Notes under the pieces: generated by a model
Told to the model about the DNA's origin: nothing
The model's input: only the letters and a program-made list of their open reading frames with translations
Databases searched by the model: none
From: Pseudomonadota bacterium
GTDB taxonomy: Bacteria; Pseudomonadota; Gammaproteobacteria; Burkholderiales; JABEVD01
Reading direction: 5' to 3'
Length of the DNA: 64,000 nt
Assembly (NCBI GenBank): GCA_021835845.1
Contig: JAKBJU010000006.1
Span: forward strand, 59,706-123,705
Shown: in pieces, positions 1 through 8,198 of the stretch
Layout of the letters: every line of letters begins with the position of its first letter
How positions within the stretch are numbered: the first letter of the stretch is position 1
Translations under genes and position numbers: made by a program

Positions 1-463
1 CAGCCACGGGATCAAGCCCGAGCAGGGCATAGGCAACCAAGCTGATGATGAAGGCATTGGATGCAAAATCAGCGGGATGGCCGTAGAAGGTCGTCAGCAC
101 CTCGATTCGCGCGGGACTATGGTGTATCTGATGAAAAACCCGCCAGAGCAGATTACTCGCATGCCGCATCCTGTGCCACCAGTAGACCAGAAAGGTCACG
201 CCATAGTATCCGAGCAGTCCCGCAAGCGGCGCGGGCCACGCTGCGACGCGGCGGCTTGCAGTGGGAAAGAGCTTCACTGACTGCAGCCATGGATTGAAAA
301 TTTCCCCGGAAACGGTCATCAGCATCATGCCGAGCAGAACCAGGATCAGTGTGCGCACGATCCAGCGCCAGTCAAACGACTCGCGATGGTTCGGCCACAG
401 TGACTCGACGGCGAGAAGTGTCAGGGTAGCGAGCGCTACGGCCACCTGCGCATATTGATCCAT
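1..463 (-). CDS. Sterol desaturase / fatty acid hydroxylase family protein (3' end outside window)
   Basis: Read directly from the reverse strand; the ORF track misses it because it runs off the left edge. The first 154 residues start MDQYAQVAVALATLTLLAVE, with hydrophobic segments near residues 5-20 and 33-52. They contain HRMRH and, about 20 residues further on, HQIHH. These two histidine clusters (HxxxH and HxxHH) are the di-iron ligands of the integral-membrane hydroxylase superfamily; a third cluster would lie beyond the window. The predicted role is oxygen-dependent hydroxylation or desaturation of a lipid in the inner membrane, with unknown substrate. It is divergent from srkA across 169 bp. 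Family call is firm, substrate is not inferable. Confidence 0.82.
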   Translation of the reverse strand, partial: MDQYAQVAVALATLTLLAVESLWPNHRESFDWRWIVRTLILVLLGMMLMTVSGEIFNPWLQSVKLFPTASRRVAAWPAPLAGLLGYYGVTFLVYWWHRMRHASNLLWRVFHQIHHSPARIEVLTTFYGHPADFASNAFIISLVAYALLGLDPVA

Positions 464-632
464 TCCGGTCTTTCGCTGGGTTTTCAGCGACACCTTAACC
501 AGTACCGGCAATGCAGTCAATATTGTCCCATCCGGTAATATCCATGCAATACAGCTTGCTGCGTTCCCAGCTCATGCTGAAAGAGCTGAGCCGCCAGCAT
601 TCCTCCGGGAGATTGCCCCAGAAGCATGTAAA
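464..632. other. Divergent intergenic region, hydroxylase / srkA
   Basis: This 169-bp gap separates two divergent genes and should hold both promoters. I see no convincing -35/-10 pair, operator palindrome or terminator in it. Confidence 0.4.
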
Positions 633-1619
633 ATGGCGACCATGAATACCCCTTTTTCATCGCTCACGCCGGACGCCATCCTGGACAGCCTGCAAAGTGT
701 TGGGCTGAATGGCAACGGACGTCTGCTCGCCCTCAACAGCTACGAGAACCGCGTCTACCAGGTGGGCATGGAAACGGGGCCTCCCCTGGTCGCGAAATTC
801 TATCGCAGGGGGCGCTGGTCGAATGCAGCCATACTGGAAGAACATGCCTTCATGAACAGCCTCTTTGAGAACGAAATTCCCGCCGTCCCGGCACTCGAGA
901 TAGCAGGAAGAACCCTGCACGAATTCGGAGACTTCAGGTTTGCAGTTTTCGAAAAGCGCGGCGGAAGAGCTCCGGAGCTGGACCGGGAGGACACGCTGGA
1001 GTGGATCGGACGCTTCCTGGGAAGGATACATGCAGTAGGGACGCTCGACGGCTACAAGGCGCGCCCTTCCCTGGAAATCGTCAATTTCGGGGAGGAGCCC
1101 CGTGATTTCCTGCTGTCGAACGGCTTCATTCCGGAAGACCTGACCGAAGCCTACGCGCGCGTTGCAGAACTGGCCATAAATGGCATCCGGCGCGCATTCG
1201 AACGGGCAGGCGACTATTCTTCCATCCGACTACATGGCGACTGCCATGCCGGGAACATGCTCTGGACGGACGACGGTCCCCATTTCGTGGATTTCGACGA
1301 CAGCCTCATGGGGCCGGCGGTGCAGGATCTCTGGCTGATCCTGTCGGGAGACCGCTCGGACATGACGCGGCAGCTCGGGAAAGTGCTTTCCGGCTACGAG
1401 GATTTCTGCGATTTCGACCTGAGGCAACTGCACCTCGTCGAAGCCCTGAGGACATTGCGCCTGATCCACTACAGCGCCTGGCTGGCAAAGCGCTGGGACG
1501 ACCCGGCCTTTCCGGCCGCGTTTCCGTGGTTCAACACGCAACGCTACTGGCAGGACAGGATACTTGAACTGAAAGAGCAGATCTCGCTCATGGATGAAGC
1601 TCCCCTGATGCATTCCTGA
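633..1619 (+). CDS. srkA: Stress response serine/threonine kinase SrkA (YihE/RdoA)
   Basis: 328 residues, the usual SrkA length, with an aminoglycoside-phosphotransferase-type kinase fold. The catalytic loop HGDCHAGNMLW lies at about residue 200, followed by the metal-binding FVDFDD (the DFG equivalent). The N-terminal lobe has the family pattern ENRVYQVG with a lysine in VAKFYR for ATP contact. In E. coli the enzyme protects against envelope and oxidative stress and links to the Cpx/Dsb response. An alternative ATG lies three codons downstream, and neither start has a clear Shine-Dalgarno. It converges on ggt with a 12-bp gap and stands alone as a transcription unit. Confidence 0.88.
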   Translation: MATMNTPFSSLTPDAILDSLQSVGLNGNGRLLALNSYENRVYQVGMETGPPLVAKFYRRGRWSNAAILEEHAFMNSLFENEIPAVPALEIAGRTLHEFGDFRFAVFEKRGGRAPELDREDTLEWIGRFLGRIHAVGTLDGYKARPSLEIVNFGEEPRDFLLSNGFIPEDLTEAYARVAELAINGIRRAFERAGDYSSIRLHGDCHAGNMLWTDDGPHFVDFDDSLMGPAVQDLWLILSGDRSDMTRQLGKVLSGYEDFCDFDLRQLHLVEALRTLRLIHYSAWLAKRWDDPAFPAAFPWFNTQRYWQDRILELKEQISLMDEAPLMHS

Positions 1620-1631
1620 AGAAGAGTGCGC

Positions 1632-3371
1632 TCAGTACCCGAGGACGATGCCCTCCCTTCTCGGATCTGCCCCCCCTTCCCAGCCGGAAGGGATCCTTTC
1701 CACCCCGTGCACCCCGCTGTTGAGATCCATGATGCGAACCTCGTGACCAAGTCTTTCCAGGGGCGCCTTCAGTTTCTCCAGGGCGGTTCCCTTCTCCAGC
1801 AGAACCGGACCGCCGATGCTCCCGACATTGGGCAGGGCTATCGCATCTTCCATGCCGAGATGCCAGTCGACCATGGCACCCAGGGTCTTGGCCACGATAT
1901 CGATGATGAACGGGCCGCCCGGGGAACCCAGGACGGCATAGAGCCGGCCTTTTTCATCGAACACGAAGGTAGGGGACATCGAGCTCCTGGGGCGTTTCCC
2001 GGGTTCTACGCGGTTGGCCACAGGCTTGCCTTCCCGCTCGGGCTCGAAGGAAAAGTCGGTCAGCTCGTTGTTGAGCAGGAAGCCATCCACCATCACGCGG
2101 CTGCCGAAGCCATCCTCGATCGAGGTCGTCATGGAAACCGCATTCCCCCAGCGGTCGACGACAGAAATCTGGCTGGTGGAATGGAATTCCATGGCGCTCC
2201 CCCCTTCGGTCTTCAACCGGGCAGAGCCGGGAGGCTTCCCGGGGTAAACCTGTTCCATGGCCCGCTCATCCCTGATGAGTGCAGCGCGCGACGCGAGGTA
2301 GCCGGGATCGATGAGGCCTGAAAGCGGGACGCTCTCGAAATCGGGATCGGCGAGATAGCGGTCCCTGTCGGCAAAAGCCAACCTTTCCGCCTCCGCCATC
2401 AGGTGCACGGCCTGGAGAGATTCGGGTTGGTTACCCATGTCGAATCGGGACAGCATGCCGAGGATCTGCAATACGGCAACCCCGCCGGAGCTGGGGGGCG
2501 GCATCCCGCACAACCTGTAAGCCCGGTAATTTCCGCAAACCGGGCTGCGCTCGACCGCACGATAGCCCGAGAGATCGGCTTCGGTCATGAGTCCGGGATT
2601 TTTCTGCTGCCCGTGCACTGCAGCCACGATGTCCCGCGCTATCTTTCCATCGTAGAAGGCATCCGCCCCGCCTTTGGCGATTTCCCGAAAGACTCCGGCA
2701 AGTTCCGGATTGCCGAGTTTTTCCCCGACATCCCTGGGACTACCGTCCGCATGGTAGAAGTAAGCCTTCGCTTTTTCCTGGAGCGGCAGAAACTTGTCTC
2801 TCAGAAGCAGGGCATGCAGCCTCGGAGAAACCGGGAAGCCCTGCTCACAAAGTGCAATGGCCGGCCCGAACAATGTCGCCCAGGGCAGTTTTCCGTACTT
2901 CCTGTGGACCGCTTCCAGCATGCGCAAAGTGCCTGGAACTCCAACCGACCTGCCGCCGATCACTGCATCGTAGAATTTCAGGGGCCTGCCCTCTGCATCC
3001 AGGAAAAGGGCCGGGGTGTCCGCAGCTGGCGCGATCTCCCTGCCGTCGAAAGCGGAAATCCTGCCGTCCTTCGAATAATGCAGCAGAAAGGCGCCTCCCC
3101 CGATTCCGGAGGACTGCGGCTCGACAAGATTCAACACCATCTGGACGGCGACCGCCGCATCGACCGCATTCCCCCCGGCTTCCAGCATCGCCATGCCTGC
3201 CTTCACGGCAAGAGGATTGGCTGCCGCGACCATCCCATGCCTTCCCTGAACATGGCCGGCGGGCTTGATGCCGGTAGCGGCTTCCGGAGGGACATACCCC
3301 GCAGCGGATGCGCTTCCCAGCCATACGGCAAGAATCGCCCCAAGAAATAAGCTGAATCTGTCAGGTCTCAT
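1632..3371 (-). CDS. ggt: Gamma-glutamyltransferase (periplasmic, autoprocessed)
   Basis: 579 residues with a Sec signal peptide: MRPDR, a hydrophobic core, then AxA-type cleavage after GSASA. Family features include GGNAVDAAVA near residue 67, SSGIGGGAF near 88 and the nucleophile region HSTSQISVVD, where the threonine becomes the N terminus of the small subunit after autocleavage (E. coli TTHYSVVD). It hydrolyses or transfers the gamma-glutamyl group of glutathione in the periplasm, so it serves glutathione recycling and cysteine supply. Length and order of motifs are normal. It is divergent from the HDOD-GGDEF gene. Substrate range (glutathione versus related gamma-glutamyl compounds) cannot be read from sequence. 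Confidence 0.93.
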   Translation of the reverse strand: MRPDRFSLFLGAILAVWLGSASAAGYVPPEAATGIKPAGHVQGRHGMVAAANPLAVKAGMAMLEAGGNAVDAAVAVQMVLNLVEPQSSGIGGGAFLLHYSKDGRISAFDGREIAPAADTPALFLDAEGRPLKFYDAVIGGRSVGVPGTLRMLEAVHRKYGKLPWATLFGPAIALCEQGFPVSPRLHALLLRDKFLPLQEKAKAYFYHADGSPRDVGEKLGNPELAGVFREIAKGGADAFYDGKIARDIVAAVHGQQKNPGLMTEADLSGYRAVERSPVCGNYRAYRLCGMPPPSSGGVAVLQILGMLSRFDMGNQPESLQAVHLMAEAERLAFADRDRYLADPDFESVPLSGLIDPGYLASRAALIRDERAMEQVYPGKPPGSARLKTEGGSAMEFHSTSQISVVDRWGNAVSMTTSIEDGFGSRVMVDGFLLNNELTDFSFEPEREGKPVANRVEPGKRPRSSMSPTFVFDEKGRLYAVLGSPGGPFIIDIVAKTLGAMVDWHLGMEDAIALPNVGSIGGPVLLEKGTALEKLKAPLERLGHEVRIMDLNSGVHGVERIPSGWEGGADPRREGIVLGY

Positions 3372-3493
3372 GAATCGGTCCGGCGTTCCGATCCATCATC
3401 GTAACATGGATCACATTAGAAAATAATTATTGCACCATTTGGTTATTTTGGAGCTAGAATAATTCCGACAAGAAACAAGAACGGAATTTCTGC
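3372..3493. promoter_or_regulatory. Divergent promoter region, ggt / HDOD-REC-GGDEF
   Basis: A notably AT-rich 122-bp gap between divergent genes. A loose sigma70-like pair is TTGCAC at 3430 and TAGAAT at 3455, with a 19-bp spacer, reading towards the plus-strand gene. The spacer is longer than ideal, so this is only a candidate. Confidence 0.3.
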
Positions 3494-5377
3494 ATGGCGC
3501 AACTCAAGCTTCATTTCGAAGAACTGAAGGCCAGCGGCGACCTCCCTTCCCCGATGGGCGTTGCGCTTGCCATATTCGAGCTTACCCGAAAGCCGGACGT
3601 GTCCCTTTCGGAAATCGCTCATGTGGTGAAAGCCGATCCATCCCTCAGCGGCAAGCTGATCAAAAGCGCAAACGTCCTCAAGGCGGGCACCCGTTCCATC
3701 GCTTCGGTCTCGAGCGCCATCAACCTGCTCGGCCTCGACGCCACAAGGCAGCTCGTGGTCGGGTTCTCCATCCTTGCCGGGAACCGCAGGGGAGCCTGCA
3801 AGCAATTCGACTACATGCGCTTCTGGTCCAAATCCCTGGCGAGCGCCATTATCGCCCAGATGCTCTGCGAGCGGGAGCGCGTCGCACAACCGGAGGAATG
3901 CTTCGTCGGCGCGCTCTTGAGCGACATCGGCACGCTTGCGCTGGCAACCCTTTATCCCGTTGCCTATTCCGAAATCCTCTCGAGCGGACTTTCCCATCAG
4001 GATCAACTGGAGTGGGAGAAGGCCCGCTTCGAGACGGACCATGTCGAGCTGACTGCAGCCCTGCTCGAAGACTGGATGCTCCCCCCGATGTTCGCAGATG
4101 CCGCAAGCCATCACAGGAACCCCGAATCGACCGATTTTCCGGCGGGTTCCAGGGAGCACAGCCTGTGCAGGATATGGCATTTTGCCGACCTGCTCTCGGA
4201 AAAATTCATTTCTGGAGAAAAGGCCATCGTGCGCAGCATGCCGGAACTCATCGACATGGCGGCCAAGTGGGATCTAGATCCTGACGATTTCGCGGCACTG
4301 AGCAACGAAGCCGTCGCCCAATGGCAGGAATGGAGCAGGGTACTCGAGGTTCCGAGCCGGGAGTTGCCCAATTTCGCCGAAATGATCGCCTCCCTGCCTC
4401 AGGACGAACCGAATCACGAAGCAAAGCAGAATTCCCATCCGGAATTCCCGCTGAGGATCATGCTGGCAGGGGACGACATGCCCGCTCTGGGGCGGCTCAG
4501 CCATGAAGTTTCCTCCCTGGGCCATGCCATCGAAATTGCCACCAATTCGAAGGACGCCTTGCAGCTCGCGCTGGACACCGATCCCCAGCTCATCATTTGC
4601 GATCTTTCGGCGGGGCTGGATTTCGTGAAGGCGCTGCGCGAAGTGCCTGCAGGCAGGTTCGTCTACCTGATCCTCCTGATCCCGGGAAAAGGCGAAGAAG
4701 GACTCGTTGCAGCCTTCGGAGTGGGCGCGGATGCCGTGATGACCAAACCCTATGGCGCCATGGAACTTGCCGCCAGGGTGCTGGCCGGGCAGCGCTTCGT
4801 CAGAATGCGCGAAGAGCTGCAAAGCCAGAGCGAGTCGCTGCGCAACGTCGCAGCCGAGCTCGCGGTTGCCAACCGGCGTGCCCAGCGGGCTTCCCTGACC
4901 GACCAGCTATCCGGCCTGCCCAACAGGCGCTATGCGATCGAGCGCCTGGCAACCGAGTGGAAACGCACGCAGATCCTGTCCTGCCTGCTGATCGATATCG
5001 ACAAATTCAAATCTGTCAACGACATTCACGGCCACGACATCGGCGATGAAGTCATCAGCCATCTCGCCCAGACTCTGCGTGGCGCCCTCAGAACCCAGGA
5101 CGCGATCTGCCGCTTCGGCGGAGAGGAATTCCTCGCGATCCTGCCGAATGCCAATGCGACGGCAGCGATGAATTGCGCCGAGCGCTTCAGGGCGGCAGTC
5201 GAAGCCGCGCGTTTCGCCAAGGGCAGCATCAAGCTCAAGCTGACCGTCAGCATTGGCGTGGCATCGAGGCGCCCTGCCATGAAAAACTTCGAGACTCTCA
5301 TCAAGACCGCAGACAAGGCGCTCTATGAGGCGAAAAAAGACGGCCGCAATACCGTCCGATTGGCGAAGAACGGGTAG
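3494..5377 (+). CDS. HDOD - receiver - GGDEF triple-domain signalling protein (diguanylate cyclase)
   Basis: 627 residues with three recognisable modules. Residues about 15-220 are an HDOD domain (LPSPMGVALAIFELTRKP start). Residues about 325-440 resemble a response-regulator receiver, with a candidate phosphoacceptor in LIICDLS and the conserved lysine in VMTKPYG, but the acidic pair near its N terminus is only partly kept (LAGDD). Residues about 465-625 are GGDEF with an intact GGEEF active site and an RTQD inhibitory I-site five residues before it, so c-di-GMP synthesis with product inhibition is expected. There is no membrane segment and no EAL domain. It is single-gene and divergent from ggt. 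The input signal is unknown. Confidence 0.88.
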   Translation: MAQLKLHFEELKASGDLPSPMGVALAIFELTRKPDVSLSEIAHVVKADPSLSGKLIKSANVLKAGTRSIASVSSAINLLGLDATRQLVVGFSILAGNRRGACKQFDYMRFWSKSLASAIIAQMLCERERVAQPEECFVGALLSDIGTLALATLYPVAYSEILSSGLSHQDQLEWEKARFETDHVELTAALLEDWMLPPMFADAASHHRNPESTDFPAGSREHSLCRIWHFADLLSEKFISGEKAIVRSMPELIDMAAKWDLDPDDFAALSNEAVAQWQEWSRVLEVPSRELPNFAEMIASLPQDEPNHEAKQNSHPEFPLRIMLAGDDMPALGRLSHEVSSLGHAIEIATNSKDALQLALDTDPQLIICDLSAGLDFVKALREVPAGRFVYLILLIPGKGEEGLVAAFGVGADAVMTKPYGAMELAARVLAGQRFVRMREELQSQSESLRNVAAELAVANRRAQRASLTDQLSGLPNRRYAIERLATEWKRTQILSCLLIDIDKFKSVNDIHGHDIGDEVISHLAQTLRGALRTQDAICRFGGEEFLAILPNANATAAMNCAERFRAAVEAARFAKGSIKLKLTVSIGVASRRPAMKNFETLIKTADKALYEAKKDGRNTVRLAKNG

Positions 5378-5496
5378 CCTGAACGCCGAAAGGCCCCCCT
5401 TTATAATAAAAAGATATTAATTCGTAACTTCTTAGTATTTCTAGTATTTTCGTTTCGCGGCTAGCATTCAATCCTGTACCCCAGAGGAGGAATGTC
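5378..5496. promoter_or_regulatory. AT-rich leader upstream of the DUF934 gene
   Basis: Between 5400 and 5450 the sequence turns strongly AT-rich with TTAGTATTTCTAGTATTTT, an island of low GC in a GC-rich genome and a likely promoter/UP-element region. AGGAGG at 5485-5490 precedes the DUF934 ATG by six bases and decides its start. Confidence 0.4.
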
Positions 5497-5946
5497 ATGC
5501 TCAAGCTGATCGGAAACGAAAGAAAGCTCCAGGATGCGTGGAAAACGCTCCCCGCAACAGAAACCCCCGGAGAGGCGAAGCTTCCCGTGGGTCCCGTGAT
5601 CGTGCCGCTTTCCGTGTGGCTGGCGCGCCGCGCGGAACTGATCCGCCGCGAATACGACCACGGCTGGCCGCTCGGCGTCTGGCTTGCTGCCGACGAAAGT
5701 GCAGAGGCGATAGCGGCGGATCTGGACGATTTCACGGTAATCGCGATCGAATTCGACAGGTATGGCGACGGTCTGGGTTATTCCAGCGCGCGCATGTTGC
5801 GCAACCGCTTCGGCTTCCGCGGAGAACTCCGCGCCATCGGCGACATCGCCGACAAGATCCCACGGCTTGCGCATTTCGGCTTTGACGCTTTTTCCCCATC
5901 GAGGACGAACCAGCCAACGCCTCTTCGATTCGCCGGAGCACGCTGA
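5497..5946 (+). CDS. DUF934 family protein, normally a sulfite-reductase partner
   Basis: 149 residues. The central part (VPLSVWLARRAELI and FDRYGDGLGYSSARMLRNRFGFRGELRAIGD, quoted in pieces) is typical of DUF934 proteins, which usually lie next to nitrite/sulfite reductase (cysI) and are thought to assist assimilatory sulfite reduction. No cysI or cysH is adjacent, so this copy is an orphan here. The C terminus after FGFDAF looks unlike the family, and the run gctttttcccc just there could hide a one-base shift; the alternative frame reads FFPIEDEPANASSIRR and stops slightly later. Either reading is slightly short for the family. The start is supported by AGGAGG. Confidence 0.75.
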   Translation: MLKLIGNERKLQDAWKTLPATETPGEAKLPVGPVIVPLSVWLARRAELIRREYDHGWPLGVWLAADESAEAIAADLDDFTVIAIEFDRYGDGLGYSSARMLRNRFGFRGELRAIGDIADKIPRLAHFGFDAFSPSRTNQPTPLRFAGAR

Positions 5947-6020
5947 CTCCATCAGGGCGGTAGGCAATCTGCCTGAACGCGGTGCCCGCCACCCTGAAAC
6001 TTTGCCTTGCAATTACTACA

Positions 6021-6191
6021 TCAGGGCTTCTTTGGGGTGGTGTAAGGCACTTCCTTCTGGTGCGGTTCCCAGGTGGTTTCATAGCCCACAAAGAACTGCC
6101 CCGGCACGATCTCCTTCTGACGCGTAGTCACATGGAATGCGTGCCCGTCGGGAACCTTGGGGCGGGTAAAAGGCTTCTTGTCATCACTCAT
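6021..6191 (-). CDS. Small hypothetical protein, 56 aa
   Basis: Found by reading the reverse strand; it is below the ORF-track cutoff. It starts MSDDKKPFTRPKVPDGHAFH and ends in KEVPYTTPKKP, with no membrane segment or cysteine. A good Shine-Dalgarno (AAAGGAGATAG) sits just upstream of the ATG, which is the main reason to call it. It is proline- and lysine-rich and aromatic, so possibly a small soluble binding protein, but I do not recognise it. It is followed at a distance by DUF934 on the other strand and preceded by the HIT gene on the same strand (88-bp gap), so co-transcription with HIT is possible. Confidence 0.68.
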   Translation of the reverse strand: MSDDKKPFTRPKVPDGHAFHVTTRQKEIVPGQFFVGYETTWEPHQKEVPYTTPKKP

Positions 6192-6279
6192 GATCCTATC
6201 TCCTTTGATTGAAGAAAACGGGGGCCTGAAAGCGGGAGGCGCACAACATGCCGCCTAACTGCATAAATTATAATACTAT

Positions 6280-6681
6280 TCAGCGCGTGTAATGTCCCTT
6301 CCCTGGAATCACATGCCGCACCCCCCCCTGGGGATTCTCAGCGTCCCCCTTGTAGCGGGGGATGAGATGAATATGGACATGGAAGACGCTTTGCCCGGCC
6401 GCAGGCCCAACATTGACGCCGACATTGTAGCCATCCGGGCTGAACTCCGTATCAATTTGTTTTTTTTCCTCTTTGATGAGGTCCATGCAGGCGGCCACTT
6501 CTTCCGCTGTCAGGTCGAAAAAGCTGGCGACATGCCGCCGCGGAATGATCAGGGTGTGCCCCGGACTCGCCGGGTAGGAGTCGCGGGCGCTGAAAGCAAG
6601 TTCATGCTGCATCGACACCCCGCGCGGATCCTTGCAAAACAGGCAAGGATTATTGGGATCTCTTTTCACTTCGGAAGACAA
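6280..6681 (-). CDS. HIT family nucleotide hydrolase/transferase
   Basis: 133 residues with the histidine-triad motif HVHIHLIPRY near residue 100 and the family N-terminal CxxC (CLFCKD). HIT proteins of this branch hydrolyse nucleoside phosphoramidates or dinucleoside polyphosphates in the cytoplasm. The chosen start is TTG: the codon preceding SSEVKRD is TTG, with GAGGAGG about seven bases upstream, and no in-frame ATG lies nearby. It is divergent from the DUF4279 gene with a 62-bp gap. Substrate is unknown. Confidence 0.85.
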   Translation of the reverse strand: MSSEVKRDPNNPCLFCKDPRGVSMQHELAFSARDSYPASPGHTLIIPRRHVASFFDLTAEEVAACMDLIKEEKKQIDTEFSPDGYNVGVNVGPAAGQSVFHVHIHLIPRYKGDAENPQGGVRHVIPGKGHYTR

Positions 6682-6743
6682 CAGAACACCTCCTCTTCGG
6701 CCTATGGGTTATACTCCGATGCAGTATCTTCAACGAGGACACC

Positions 6744-7163
6744 ATGTTGGCATCGAACAAGGGGCGGGCCTATTTTGCACTGATGGGTTACCATTTCAAC
6801 CCCGACGACATCACACGCCTGCTCGGGATAGAACCCACCTCCGTCGATGCCGCCGGTGCATACAGCGGCCTGGATAAGCCCGTAATCAGTTCATGGGAGC
6901 TGTCGACGGAGACCTTGACTGGCGAGGTGGACGTATTTGCCTTGACGGACACCATCGTCAAGCAGCTGGAGCCCCTCAAGGAAAAAATCGTTGAAGTCTG
7001 CAAAAGCCACAACCTGTCTCCAAGGCTGGGCGTGGCGCTGACCTTGTCCGTTGACAAAGGCGAATCAAGCCCGGAAATCGGGTTCGGCGCCCGAACGATC
7101 CGTTTCCTCGCAGATACCGGCTCATTCATTGACATGGACTGCAAACTCTCCGGGCGAATTTGA
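6744..7163 (+). CDS. DUF4279 domain-containing protein
   Basis: 139 residues. The N-terminal YFALMGYHFNPDDITRLLGI followed by a WELST block is the characteristic start of DUF4279 proteins, which are small alpha/beta proteins often found as orphan or predicted immunity genes. No signal peptide or membrane segment is present. Its 3' end overlaps the 3' end of the TPR gene on the other strand by 42 bases, so the two transcripts are antisense at their tails. Function is unknown; an immunity-type role is only suggested by what is known of the family. Confidence 0.72.
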   Translation: MLASNKGRAYFALMGYHFNPDDITRLLGIEPTSVDAAGAYSGLDKPVISSWELSTETLTGEVDVFALTDTIVKQLEPLKEKIVEVCKSHNLSPRLGVALTLSVDKGESSPEIGFGARTIRFLADTGSFIDMDCKLSGRI

Positions 7164-8198
7164 TTCGATCCTGTTGCAGTCGGGCGACTTCATCTGCGAC
7201 TGCGCCTTTTTCAGCTGTTCCTGGCAATGCTTCAAACAGAGCGGCTGCAGCGCATGGGGAAAGCATTCCATGATCACTTCGAACTCATCTGCAATTTCTT
7301 CCGCAAGCGCGGCATCCTCTGTCAGTTCGGCAAGTACATTCTGGGCTGTCGCCTTGTTCACTCGGCAGATGACAGCCAGGTGGATGGGCAGCTGCTGCTC
7401 CATGCTCACCGTCCATGCCTTTTCATAAGATCGAATTGCTTCTTCCAGGCGCTGCGGGTTTTCTTCCGACTCGCCGAGATGATGCAGGGCGGCAGCACGG
7501 TTGTTGTGGGTTGCGGTCAATTCCAATGCGTAATTGTCTGCATCGAGTACGGCAAGCGCATTCTTGTAGGCCACGACGGACTTCTGAAATTGCCGGTTGC
7601 CTTTGAGCAGTTTCCCGTAGGCATGCAAGGTGGCACCCAACTGATGCATGGCAGTCATCCAGTCTTCCGGCGACTCGTCTTTCGACCAAACCAGCAGCGC
7701 ATTGGTATAAGCCTCCACGGCGACTTTCAAAGGCTTTGCAGCTTCAAGCAGTCGACCAAGCGCCTGGTTTGCCGTGCCCAGATCGTATTGCGCAGCGGCC
7801 CATTCGAACGGGGTCTTCTCCCGGCTGAATGCCTCCAATGCCTGGTTGAAGCACCGAATAGCCGCGTCAAAGCATTCGGCATCTCTGCGCTGCTGCCCGA
7901 GTGCCGCAAGAATGTTCCCCAGATTGCTCCGGGTCCTGGCCCAGTCCAGCGGGCGATTTCTTGCAATGGATGTGTCTGTCGCCTCGATCGCCTCGCGTAA
8001 CGGCTCGAAAATCTTGGAACTGAAGCAGTGCTGCTCGAAGTTCCCGCGCGTATGGAGAAAGTTGTCGGCCGCAGTCACCTGCCTGTCCGGAGCAGCGGAT
8101 GCCGCCCATTCTTCACCGAGCAGGCCAATAGAGTCGGCGATGGCGCGCTCCAAGGCCCTGTTCTCCGGGTAGATTATGTAACTGTTCGAGAATTTCAT
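7122..8198 (-). CDS. Tetratricopeptide repeat protein
   Basis: 358 residues, mostly helical repeats. At least four TPR-like units begin near WARTRSNLGNILAALG, WAAAQYDLGTANQALG, WMTAMHQLGATLHAYG and LTATHNNRAAALHHLG, each closing with an A..xY.xAL helix. It is a likely protein-binding scaffold in the cytoplasm; no signal peptide or catalytic domain is seen. It overlaps the SlyD-like gene by ATGA, so the pair is translationally coupled, and with the 116-aa gene it forms a three-gene operon. Partner unknown. Confidence 0.78.
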   Translation of the reverse strand: MKFSNSYIIYPENRALERAIADSIGLLGEEWAASAAPDRQVTAADNFLHTRGNFEQHCFSSKIFEPLREAIEATDTSIARNRPLDWARTRSNLGNILAALGQQRRDAECFDAAIRCFNQALEAFSREKTPFEWAAAQYDLGTANQALGRLLEAAKPLKVAVEAYTNALLVWSKDESPEDWMTAMHQLGATLHAYGKLLKGNRQFQKSVVAYKNALAVLDADNYALELTATHNNRAAALHHLGESEENPQRLEEAIRSYEKAWTVSMEQQLPIHLAVICRVNKATAQNVLAELTEDAALAEEIADEFEVIMECFPHALQPLCLKHCQEQLKKAQSQMKSPDCNRIESNSPGEFAVHVNE

